In this document: piece by piece, positions 1 through 6,179 of the stretch | Numbering within the stretch: position 1 is the first letter of the stretch | Layout of the letters: the number at the start of each line of letters is the position of its first letter | Assembly: GCA_937874815.1 (NCBI GenBank) | Contig: CALNBW010000055.1 | Location: 1-8,363 of the forward strand | Source: an uncultured Bacillota bacterium | GTDB lineage: Bacteria > Bacillota > UBA994 > UBA5500 | Length of the DNA: 8,363 nucleotides | Direction of reading: 5' to 3' | Made by a program: the position numbers and the translations under genes | Notes under the pieces: model-generated | Databases searched by the model: none | Told to the model about the DNA's origin: nothing | What the model saw: only the letters and a program-made list of their open reading frames with translations

Positions 1-456
1 ACTCGCGCTAAGGACTATCTTTATCTGCTCGCTCCTAACAACTACCGTGACCAGGCCACGAACGATTCTCCTTTTCTGGCGGAGGCCTTTGGCCAACAGC
101 TCGAGCCTCGCCGCCAGCAACAACAAAGGCAAACAGAATGGCCGCAGACGAGGGCCGGCGGCAGCAGCACGACGACCTCGGAAACTATTGCCCCCAGCGG
201 TAGCAGGCAGCCACCTCCAGCCGTAGGGCAGACCGTTAGGCACAAGGACCTTGGCCTAGGCAAAGTGGTGGGCTGTGCAGAAGAAAAAGCACGCGGACAA
301 ATCTTCCACGTGCTTACTATTGATTTTCCTAGCCGCGCTGATTTTAAGCTCCATTGGGAGCTGAGCCTACAGATGGGCTTCGTCAGGGCCACCGAAGAAG
401 CCGCTCCAAGCCTCGGGCAGGGTCTTGCTCCTGCGCAAATCAGCGGGCAAGTATGA
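1..456 (+). CDS. UvrD/PcrA-like superfamily 1 DNA helicase, C-terminal fragment (5' end outside window)
   Basis: The frame is open from the first base to a TGA at 454-456 and encodes the last 151 residues of a protein that begins before the window. It starts with TRAKDYLYLLAP, which matches helicase motif VI of UvrD/PcrA/Rep enzymes (the ALTRAK...L segment that contacts ATP). A Gln/Arg/Ser/Pro-rich linker follows (about residues 35-73). Then comes VGQTVRHKDLGLGKVV (about 75-90) running to about 130, resembling the small Tudor-like C-terminal domain of PcrA, which typically reads G..V.H..(W/L)G.G.VV and in PcrA contacts RNA polymerase. Such enzymes are 3'-to-5' ATP-dependent helicases in repair and replication-transcription conflicts. 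The last ~22 residues (RATEEAAPSLGQ onward) go beyond the usual domain and coincide with repeat copy 389-439. The gene converges on the transporter operon, overlapping its last gene by 17 bases. Only the tail is visible, so UvrD versus PcrA cannot be settled. Confidence 0.78.
   Translation, partial: TRAKDYLYLLAPNNYRDQATNDSPFLAEAFGQQLEPRRQQQQRQTEWPQTRAGGSSTTTSETIAPSGSRQPPPAVGQTVRHKDLGLGKVVGCAEEKARGQIFHVLTIDFPSRADFKLHWELSLQMGFVRATEEAAPSLGQGLAPAQISGQV
389..439. repeat. Imperfect direct repeat, copy A
   Basis: Aligned with 8304-8355 by eye, this segment shares an exact 12-mer (CCACCGAAGAAG), a moderately conserved middle (13 of 24), and a matching end (TTGSTCCTGCGYAAA, 13 of 15), with one 1-base gap: about 38 of 51 identical. 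Several differences are transitions. On the minus strand, 404-385 can form a hairpin closed by a cUUCGg tetraloop. This copy lies inside the helicase 3' end and just beyond the stop of the last operon gene. It may be a dispersed intergenic element or a weak coincidence; two copies in one window cannot decide. Confidence 0.45.
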
Positions 457-652
457 GGTAGATGATGCCATAGAGAGCGCCGGCAACCAGTAACAACGGG
501 ATGCCTAGGGTGAGAAAGGCGGCAATCAGCATGGCTGGCAGGTCGCCTTTCTCTAGCTTAATTTCTTCCATTTGCCGATAGTGCTCGTCAAGTTCCTCGG
601 AGGTCTTCTGCTTAGGAAGACGCTCCCTTAACCTCTTGAACAACCGTTTCAC
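440..652 (-). CDS. Small single-helix membrane protein, last gene of the transporter operon
   Basis: I do not recognise a family. Seventy residues: a basic, charged N-terminal half (KRLFKRLRERLPKQK, then acidic/basic residues 18-36) followed by one long hydrophobic stretch (about residues 39-68) ending LILAR and TGA. By the positive-inside rule the N-terminus should be cytoplasmic. The frame overlaps the end of oppF by 41 bases, so it is probably translated by coupling. The GTG at 652 has no properly spaced ribosome binding site. A TTG at 643 does: AGAGGTGA (649-656) sits five bases upstream, giving a 67-residue form starting MFKRLRERLPK. I give the longer bound but think the TTG start is at least as likely. 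The position suggests an accessory or stabilising subunit of the importer; this is inference. It could also be an unrelated small membrane protein carried by the operon. Confidence 0.7.
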   Translation of the reverse strand: MKRLFKRLRERLPKQKTSEELDEHYRQMEEIKLEKGDLPAMLIAAFLTLGIPLLLVAGALYGIIYLILAR

Positions 653-2150
653 CTCTGTTCGCTAGCGGATAATGGCAAGCGACGAAATGCCCCGGTTTCA
701 TCTCCGTCCACTCGGGCACTACCTCTTTACATGCGCCAACCGCATATTTGCAGCGGGTATGAAAGCGGCAGCCGCTGGGCGGATTGATGGAACTGGGGAT
801 ATCGCCCTTGATTAGCGCCAGTTCTCTGTTGGCTTCGTCTTCAGTAGTGGGGATAGCTTCTAGTAATGCTTCCGTATAGGGGTGCAACGGGTTCTGGAAA
901 ATCTCCTCGGGAGTGGTCAGCTCCACCAAGATACCCAAATACATAACACCAATGCGATCGCTGATAAATTTGACTACACTCAGGTCGTGGGAGATAAACA
1001 AGTAGGTCAATTTCTGTTGCTCCTTCAAGTCAAGCAACAAGTTGATGATCTGCGATTGAATAGACACATCCAGCGCGCTAACTGGCTCATCGCAAACCAC
1101 AAACTTAGGCTGGGGTGCCAAAGCCCGGGCAATGCCTATTCTCTGCCGTTGCCCCCCAGAGAACTGGTGGGGGTAGCGATGCAAAGTATAAGCTTGCAGG
1201 CCGCACTTATCCATGATATTCAGCACATATTGCTCCAGCATCCGAGTGCCAGGCTTAAAGATGTTATGGGCCGTGAGGGCTTCGCTGATTATCTGGCCTA
1301 CTGTGAGCCGAGGATTAAGGGATGAATAGGGATCTTGGAAAATCACCTGCAATTCTCGGCGCAGAACCCGCATCTCTTCGGCGGTCAATTTCGCCAGATC
1401 AATGCCATGATCCTGCATTCCATCCAGTCGGGAGAAATCCTTTTTTCCAGCATAACGCTCTTTTAGCTTGTCTACCGCCTCTCGTCTGGTGTCAAATTCA
1501 AGTTGAGCTCTCCTGAGCGCAGGCACCAGGGCCGCAATTTCTTGCTTGCAGTCTGCAAGACGCTGGTTATCTTCCATCGTCCTAGCGTCGATAGCCTGCA
1601 ACGTATCCCGGTTTAACTCCAGATTGGCCAACTGGGCTGCTAAAGGGACATAAACTGTGCCGGCTTCGTATTCCGCCTCCAGCACACGGGATGCCTCGTG
1701 TAAGTCATCGGCCAAAACCAGGCCGCCGGCGATGCGCAGCACGTCTTCGTAGCGCTGGCGCACTCTGCGGGCCCTGCGATCCAGTGTACTGATATCCTCC
1801 TCCAGCAAATCCTTACCACTTTCCGTGGCCAGGCGCTCATAATCGGTAACAATGCCAGCAAGCTGGTTAATCAGTCGCCGCACATACTTGGGCTTGAATT
1901 CCTCCAGAGTGCGCCCATAGTAAAGGGTACTGCCGCTCGTCTGCGGGTAGAGCTGCAAAAGCACCCGCCCTAGCGTTGACTTACCACACCCACTCTCACC
2001 CACCAGGCCTAAGGTCTCACCTTCGTAGATATCTAGAGTGATGTCGTCGTTGGCTTGCACAAAAAGCTGTTCTCGCTGTAAAAATTTCCTCTTAATCGGG
2101 AAATGCTTAGTCAGGTTGCGCATGCGAATCAGTACTTTCTTATCTGCCAC
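612..2150 (-). CDS. oppF: Oligopeptide/dipeptide ABC importer ATP-binding subunit OppF/DppF with a large internal insertion
   Basis: This is the second ATPase of the importer, coupling cytoplasmic ATP hydrolysis to transport with OppD. Visible motifs: Walker A GESGCGKST (51-59), Q-loop in IFQDPYSSLNP (Q272), signature FSGGQRQR (330-337), Walker B FVVCDEP (350-356), D-loop SALD, H-loop H388, then the HPYTEALL start of the oligo_HPY C-terminal domain. Cysteines C461, C467, C474 and C492 match the four-Cys pattern known to hold a [4Fe-4S] cluster in Opp/Dpp ATPases. At 512 residues it is about 160-180 longer than usual; the excess lies at about 83-245, between Walker A and the Q-loop, and looks like charged coiled coil. 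All catalytic motifs remain, so the enzyme should be active. GTG start with AAGGGAGTGA (2157-2166) upstream; it overlaps oppD by 11 bases. OppF rather than DppF or AppF is a family-level call; the substrate is not determined. Confidence 0.93.
   Translation of the reverse strand: MADKKVLIRMRNLTKHFPIKRKFLQREQLFVQANDDITLDIYEGETLGLVGESGCGKSTLGRVLLQLYPQTSGSTLYYGRTLEEFKPKYVRRLINQLAGIVTDYERLATESGKDLLEEDISTLDRRARRVRQRYEDVLRIAGGLVLADDLHEASRVLEAEYEAGTVYVPLAAQLANLELNRDTLQAIDARTMEDNQRLADCKQEIAALVPALRRAQLEFDTRREAVDKLKERYAGKKDFSRLDGMQDHGIDLAKLTAEEMRVLRRELQVIFQDPYSSLNPRLTVGQIISEALTAHNIFKPGTRMLEQYVLNIMDKCGLQAYTLHRYPHQFSGGQRQRIGIARALAPQPKFVVCDEPVSALDVSIQSQIINLLLDLKEQQKLTYLFISHDLSVVKFISDRIGVMYLGILVELTTPEEIFQNPLHPYTEALLEAIPTTEDEANRELALIKGDIPSSINPPSGCRFHTRCKYAVGACKEVVPEWTEMKPGHFVACHYPLANRGETVVQEVKGASS
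649..656 (-). promoter_or_regulatory. Shine-Dalgarno site that favours a TTG start (643) for the small membrane protein
   Basis: The minus strand reads AGAGGTGA, one base short of a full anti-SD match, five bases before the TTG at 643-641. It overlaps the alternative GTG codon at 652-650, so it cannot serve that start. It lies within oppF coding sequence. Confidence 0.5.
1416..1904 (-). other. Extra coiled-coil-like domain inside OppF (about residues 83-245)
   Basis: In ordinary OppF proteins the segment after ...TSG....G passes within roughly 20-30 residues to LRREMQ.IFQDP. Here about 160 additional residues intervene before LRRELQVIFQDP. They are rich in Leu, Glu, Arg, Gln and Lys, with stretches such as LDRRARRVRQRYEDVLR and LADCKQEIAALVPALRRAQ, compatible with a long antiparallel helical hairpin. 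I see no catalytic motif and recognise no named domain. The reading frame and flanking ABC motifs are intact, which argues against a sequencing artefact. Confidence 0.75.
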
Positions 2151-3135
2151 TGCTTCTCACTCCCTTCTCAGGGTAAAAGCACCTTACCGACTGTACTGGG
2201 CTCACCCGCTGCAAGCCAGGCTCCTGCTCATGGCAGGTGGCTGTCGCATATTTGCAGCGGGGCGCAAATTTGCAGCCCAGCGGCAGGTCCAGCGGGTGGG
2301 GTACTGCCCCTGGGATGGCTTCTAGCCGACTACCCTGCTGACTCTTAAGGAGGGGAATAGAGAGCAGCAGCGCCTCTGTGTAGGGGTGGGAGAAATCGCT
2401 GCGGGGTTTGAAAATGTAATCTACGGGCGCTGTCTCCACCACTTGCCCACAATACATCACTGCCACTTCGTCGGCCATCTGATTGATGACCCCTAGATCA
2501 TGGGTAATGAACATGATCGCCGTACCAAACTCCTCCTTGAGCTCATTCATCAGGCGCAGAATCTGGGCCTGAATGGTGACGTCAAGGGCTGTTGTCGGCT
2601 CGTCGGCAATTAACAGTTTAGGACGGCAGGCCAAAGCAATGGCTATCATCACCCGCTGCCGCATACCACCCGATAGCTGATGGGGATACTGATAAGCAAT
2701 CTCTTCCGGGTTAGAGATTTTCACAGCCTCCAGCATCTCCACAGCTCGCTCGTGTGCTTGTTCTTTGCTCAGCCCCTGATGCAATATCAGCGACTCGCTG
2801 ATCTGGCGGCTGACGGTAAAGACTGGATTCAGGGATGTCATCGGCTCCTGAAAAATCATGGAGATGGAGTTGCCCCGAATTTCATAGAGCTCCTCTGTTT
2901 TCAGGTAAGTAATGTCTTGCCCATCAAAAACAACTTGGCCCGAGTAAATACGCTGGTTATCTTCAAATAGCTGTAAGATACTTAGCGCTGTCTGACTTTT
3001 GCCGCTACCCGATTCGCCTACAACTCCTAAAGTCTTGCCTTCTTCCACACTCATGGAGACCCCGTTAACAGCCTTAATCAAACCGCGCCGGGTATCAAAA
3101 TAGGTGTGTAAGTCTTTGATTTCTAGCAAACTCAT
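2140..3135 (-). CDS. oppD: Oligopeptide/dipeptide ABC importer ATP-binding subunit OppD/DppD
   Basis: This is the first ATPase of the importer, 331 residues, normal for the family. Visible motifs: Walker A GESGSGKS (40-47), Q-loop IFQEPMTSLNP (Q96), signature LSGGMRQR (154-161; the GGM form is typical of OppD, GGQ of OppF), Walker B LLIADEP (174-180), D-loop TALD, H-loop H212, and the oligo_HPY region starting SHPYTEALL (about 249). Four C-terminal cysteines (C288, C294, C301, C319) have the spacing of the [4Fe-4S] site seen in characterised Opp/Dpp ATPases. ATG start; the ribosome binding site AGGGGGT (3143-3149) overlaps the TAG stop of oppC. The end overlaps oppF by 11 bases, so the two ATPases are likely produced together and pair as a heterodimer under OppB/OppC. 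No insertion is present here, unlike its partner. Confidence 0.96.
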   Translation of the reverse strand: MSLLEIKDLHTYFDTRRGLIKAVNGVSMSVEEGKTLGVVGESGSGKSQTALSILQLFEDNQRIYSGQVVFDGQDITYLKTEELYEIRGNSISMIFQEPMTSLNPVFTVSRQISESLILHQGLSKEQAHERAVEMLEAVKISNPEEIAYQYPHQLSGGMRQRVMIAIALACRPKLLIADEPTTALDVTIQAQILRLMNELKEEFGTAIMFITHDLGVINQMADEVAVMYCGQVVETAPVDYIFKPRSDFSHPYTEALLLSIPLLKSQQGSRLEAIPGAVPHPLDLPLGCKFAPRCKYATATCHEQEPGLQRVSPVQSVRCFYPEKGVRSSGR

Positions 3136-3147
3136 TTCTCTTACCCC

Positions 3148-5034
3148 CTATTTCTCATTTGCTCTTGGGTCCATGGCCTCACGCAAAGCGTCACCGACCA
3201 GGTTGACGCTCAAGGCGGCCAGCACCACGAACAGGCCCGGAATGAGCCATCTCCACCAGTAGTATTCAATCACCGAGGAACTCTGAGCGTTCATGAGGAT
3301 GTTGCCCCAGGAGGGGGTAGGAGGAGCAACACCAAAGCCGAGGAAAGACAAACCGGCCTCAGTGAGCAGCGAGCCCGCATAGCCCAGCGTAACACTGACA
3401 ATCACCAAGTTGAAGATGTTGGGCAGAATGTGGCGGGTGATGATGTTATTGTACTTAACACCTAAGGCCCTAGCTGCCAGAACGAAATCTTTTTCCCGTT
3501 CTAGCAGAATCTGCGCTCTCACTAGGCGAGCCAAGCCGGGCCAACTGAGGACACCAATGATAACCATAATCATGTAAATGCGGTGCATCTCCGACACTCT
3601 ACCAGCGACGACTGCTGAGAGGGTGATAGCTAGAGGCAAAAACGGCACGGCGATCACCACGTCGGTGAAGCGCATTAAAAGGTTGTCAATCCAGCCGCCA
3701 AAGAAACCTGCCGTCATGCCAAAGAAGAGGGCGATAACGACCTCAATGACCACGGCAATGGCACCGACAGTAAGGGAAATACGGCCGCCATGAATAATGC
3801 GGGTGAGCAAATCACGGCCCTGCTCATCGGTGCCGAAAGGAAAGCCCTTATTGCCCCAAGCGCTGATGGTGCCATCCTCATGCACTGCGTAGTTCTGGAA
3901 CATGCTACAGAAGATGCGCTCCACTGGTTTTTTCCCCAGGGAAGGCGGCAATTTCAGCTGCTTGTAGTGGTCGGCACCCCAATGCGCCACTGAGCCATTA
4001 TCAAAAAGGAGCGTCATGTTGTTTTTGCCCCCTTGCATAGCTCTGACCTGCCCCTGTTTTTCAGGCACTTGCAAAAGGCCATATTCGGGATCTCCCCACA
4101 CGTGCAGTTCGCCTTGATCGTCTAGAGCCAGCACCGCACGATAAGATGAAATCAGGTCGACAACTTTAACCGACCCATCCTGCAGTGCTTCCGGCACCCG
4201 GCGGAACGCGTTTTCAATGCCGGTAGTTACAACCGTACCATCATCAAGCAGCAGGGCCATGTTATTGGAGCTAGCCGCTACTTTTACGATGTGACCCTGA
4301 TGTTCAGGACGAACAATATCCACCCTGTTAGCCATGACACTGCCCCAAACATATAACTCGCCGTCAGCAAACAGGACGGCTGAATACACCTCACTAGCAA
4401 TTATCTCCTTCGCCTGCTTGCTGTTTAGCATCGTCTGCAGGTTTGTCGGCACTTCTGCTTGCTGGAAATTGTTTAAGCCCCAGCCGTAGATCTGCCCCCG
4501 ATCGTCAAGGGCCAAAATATGTCTGTCGCCTGCTACTACCTGCACAGTGTTAGCTTGCTTCACCTCCGCCGGGATTTCCCGAATGCGCGTGGAAAAGTTC
4601 TTGAGCAAGTACACGGGCTGCGTTCCCCAAACGTACACGTTGCCCGCATTCGAAAGGGCAACTGAGAAGGAAACCCCGGAAGAAATCTGCTTAACGCCTT
4701 CCTTGACCAAAGCTTTGGGATACTTGAGATAGTTGTTGCCCGGACGCAGGTTGCGCAAGGTAGTTTCGGTATGGCTAAGGTTAATCGGCATTAGGTACGA
4801 ACCGATGAACGAAAAGGACATGATGCAAATAAAGCCGACTAGCCCAATAATGCCGAGCTTGTGCCGAAAGAAGTTTCTAATCACTGTCTTGGCCGGCGTC
4901 ATTATTGCTTCTTCCTCGAGAGCCGACAGCTGCGGCCTATTCCCAAAAAATAGACGCCTAAACATAGAGATTAACGAACCGAGTAAGCCTCCCTGTTGTT
5001 TCAGGACCGGGTCGCGTTGAGTGTTAGCGTCCAC
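3148..5034 (-). CDS. oppC: Oligopeptide ABC importer permease OppC/DppC with an inserted seven-repeat RCC1-like domain
   Basis: The protein has 628 residues where OppC/DppC usually has about 280-350. The permease parts are complete. A cytoplasmic N-terminus includes an NFFRHKLGIIGL segment. TM1 lies at about 60-82. The conserved FGTDEQGRDLLTRI (400-413) leads into TM2. Later TM segments follow, with the EAA loop LAARALGVKY...HILPN (519-539), which docks on an ATPase, and a C-terminal GDALREAMDPR. Between TM1 and FGTDEQGRD, about residues 113-397 form seven repeats of the RCC1 type, each close to V..V....... ALL.DG.V..WG. In the usual OppC topology this loop faces outside, next to the binding lipoprotein. 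The GTG start has TAAGGAGG (5043-5050) eight bases upstream, containing the TAA of oppB. Permease identity is secure; the role of the propeller (ligand, partner or wall contact) is unknown. Confidence 0.95.
   Translation of the reverse strand: MDANTQRDPVLKQQGGLLGSLISMFRRLFFGNRPQLSALEEEAIMTPAKTVIRNFFRHKLGIIGLVGFICIMSFSFIGSYLMPINLSHTETTLRNLRPGNNYLKYPKALVKEGVKQISSGVSFSVALSNAGNVYVWGTQPVYLLKNFSTRIREIPAEVKQANTVQVVAGDRHILALDDRGQIYGWGLNNFQQAEVPTNLQTMLNSKQAKEIIASEVYSAVLFADGELYVWGSVMANRVDIVRPEHQGHIVKVAASSNNMALLLDDGTVVTTGIENAFRRVPEALQDGSVKVVDLISSYRAVLALDDQGELHVWGDPEYGLLQVPEKQGQVRAMQGGKNNMTLLFDNGSVAHWGADHYKQLKLPPSLGKKPVERIFCSMFQNYAVHEDGTISAWGNKGFPFGTDEQGRDLLTRIIHGGRISLTVGAIAVVIEVVIALFFGMTAGFFGGWIDNLLMRFTDVVIAVPFLPLAITLSAVVAGRVSEMHRIYMIMVIIGVLSWPGLARLVRAQILLEREKDFVLAARALGVKYNNIITRHILPNIFNLVIVSVTLGYAGSLLTEAGLSFLGFGVAPPTPSWGNILMNAQSSSVIEYYWWRWLIPGLFVVLAALSVNLVGDALREAMDPRANEK
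3844..4698 (-). other. RCC1-like seven-bladed beta-propeller inserted in OppC (about residues 113-397)
   Basis: Repeat cores, in order: SVALSNAGNVYVWG, ILALDDRGQIYGWG, AVLFADGELYVWG, MALLLDDGTVVTTG, AVLALDDQGELHVWG, MTLLFDNGSVAHWG, YAVHEDGTISAWG. Spacing is about 38-48 residues. Six of seven end in WG; the fourth has TG. Seven such units make a closed propeller in RCC1 and in the secreted Streptomyces inhibitor BLIP-II, which shows that the fold can work outside the cell. The insert begins shortly after TM1 and ends directly before FGTDEQGRD, so the permease core is uninterrupted on both sides. Confidence 0.9.
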
Positions 5035-5042
5035 AATTGTCG

Positions 5043-5050
5043 CCTCCTTA
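5043..5050 (-). promoter_or_regulatory. Ribosome binding site of oppC containing the oppB stop codon
   Basis: The minus strand reads TAAGGAGG; its first three bases are the TAA that ends oppB. It stands eight bases before the GTG start at 5034-5032. The arrangement favours translational coupling of the two permeases and supports the GTG as the true start. Confidence 0.8.
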
Positions 5051-6019
5051 TTCCAGCTTAATCCGCGGGTCTACTAAGCCGTAGGTGATATCGGCCACGA
5101 AATTAGCGATAATGCTCAGTATGGCAAAGAACAAGTTCATAGAGATGACCAGCATAAAGTCACGATTGCTCAGGCCCTTGACGAGCACATGTCCGATGCC
5201 ATTCCAAGCGAAGACCGTTTCAGTGATGGCGGCACCGGAGAATAGGGAGAAAATCGTCCCGATGATAATCGTGGAGACAGGAATGAGCGCGTTGCGGAAG
5301 GCATGGGAATAAATAACAACCTTTTCCGCTAGGCCCTTAGAACGTGCAGTGCGGATGTAGTCTTGAGTCAGGGCATCAATCATGGCATTACGTACATAAC
5401 GAATAGTACCAGCGAGACTGATGATAGTTAGCGTCAGAACAGGCAAGGCCATATACCTTAGCCAAGAAAGATAATAGGCCACTCCTTTGCCATGCACGGT
5501 AAGGGGCATCCCCCCCGGGGGGAGCCACTTGAGCTTGATGGCTATGGTAAATATCAGTGATAAGGCCACGAAGAATGAAGGCATAGAATAGGTGATCAGG
5601 GAAAATACCTGCCAAGCGTTGTCATAAGGTTTTCCCCGCTTAACAGCCATTTTTATTCCTACTGGCAAGGTGATAGCCAGCTCCAAGATAATGACAAAAA
5701 TATTGAGGATGATGGTATTCTTTATCGGTTCCTTAATGGCATCTTTCACCGGCCGATTATACAGGGTAGACCAACCTAGTTCGCCTTGCAAGGTATTGCC
5801 GATCCAGCGCATGTATTGCTGTGGATATGACTTGTCCAATCCCAGCTTGGTATGCATTGCCTCATAAGCTGCCTTGTAATGCTCGGCCTTGAGCCCTGGA
5901 TTGAGCATCATACGCACGGGATCGCCGGGCATTACCTTGAGCAAAGCGAAGAGCATAATGGTGATTAAGATCAGGACCGGGATTAACGATAGCGTCCTAC
6001 GAATAATGTATCGTAACAA
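5048..6019 (-). CDS. oppB: Oligopeptide/dipeptide ABC importer permease OppB/DppB
   Basis: This is one of the two channel-forming permeases, 323 residues, normal for the family. It opens with MLRYIIRRTLSLIPVLILIT, the classic OppB/DppB N-terminus with TM1 (about 9-30), followed by MPGDP (30-34). An extracytoplasmic segment (about 35-100) contains LGLDKSYPQQYMRWIGNTLQGELGWS. The other TM segments follow, then the cytoplasmic EAA loop DYIRTARSKGL...FRNALIPV (220-248), which contacts an ATPase. The end VADITYGLVDPRI is typical. I place the start at TTG 6019-6017, because AAAGGAGG (6027-6034) lies seven bases upstream and the family N-terminus begins there. An in-frame codon at 6085 would add 22 residues unlike any OppB N-terminus. 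A 160-base gap separates it from the binding-protein gene, while oppC follows after 13 bases. Confidence 0.95.
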   Translation of the reverse strand: MLRYIIRRTLSLIPVLILITIMLFALLKVMPGDPVRMMLNPGLKAEHYKAAYEAMHTKLGLDKSYPQQYMRWIGNTLQGELGWSTLYNRPVKDAIKEPIKNTIILNIFVIILELAITLPVGIKMAVKRGKPYDNAWQVFSLITYSMPSFFVALSLIFTIAIKLKWLPPGGMPLTVHGKGVAYYLSWLRYMALPVLTLTIISLAGTIRYVRNAMIDALTQDYIRTARSKGLAEKVVIYSHAFRNALIPVSTIIIGTIFSLFSGAAITETVFAWNGIGHVLVKGLSNRDFMLVISMNLFFAILSIIANFVADITYGLVDPRIKLE

Positions 6020-6026
6020 AACGCAA

Positions 6027-6034
6027 CCTCCTTT
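6027..6034 (-). promoter_or_regulatory. Ribosome binding site deciding the TTG start of oppB
   Basis: The minus strand reads AAAGGAGG, a near-perfect anti-SD match, seven bases before TTG at 6019. No comparable site precedes the upstream in-frame start at 6085. Confidence 0.75.
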
Positions 6035-6110
6035 GCTTTCTACATCGCAAATAACCCGCCGCAGACCAGCCAAGCCCAAACCCATTGCAGCCGGCCAGCT
6101 ACAGAAGAGG

Positions 6111-6141
6111 GATAGGGGATAGCGCTATGCCATCCCCTATC
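6111..6141 (-). promoter_or_regulatory. Intercistronic hairpin between the binding-protein gene and oppB
   Basis: GATAGGGGAT (6111-6120) and ATCCCCTATC (6132-6141) are perfect inverted repeats: a 10-bp stem with an 11-base loop, which can gain two further G-C pairs past one mismatch. It starts 39 bases after the binding-protein stop. On the minus strand it is followed by CCTCTTCTG, not a U-run, so it is not a convincing intrinsic terminator. Hairpins at this place in Opp/Dpp and maltose operons commonly protect the upstream message or partly block readthrough, giving more binding protein than permease; I infer that role. The rest of the gap (6020-6110 and 6142-6179) shows only the oppB ribosome binding site. 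Confidence 0.75.
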
Positions 6142-6179
6142 TGGCGCAACTCGCTTGCTAGAGCGCCGAGGCCCTGATG

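Noticed and set aside
42..392. Minus-strand frame of 116 codons at the left end
   Set aside because: It is antisense to the helicase tail, which has clear motif VI and C-terminal domain matches; the Cys/Leu/Ser-rich translation resembles no protein.
882..1325. Plus-strand frame of 147 codons
   Set aside because: Antisense to the conserved signature, Walker B and oligo_HPY regions of oppF; no ribosome binding site or recognisable domain.
3148..5034. Whether the RCC1 insert in OppC is a frameshift, chimera or insertion that breaks the gene
   Set aside because: The frame is continuous, both junctions fall at natural loop borders, every permease motif after the insert is intact, and no mobile-element ends or target duplications are seen.
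6020..6085. Longer oppB start adding 22 residues
   Set aside because: The added residues are unlike any OppB N-terminus, and the strong ribosome binding site at 6027-6034 lies inside the extension, pointing to TTG at 6019.
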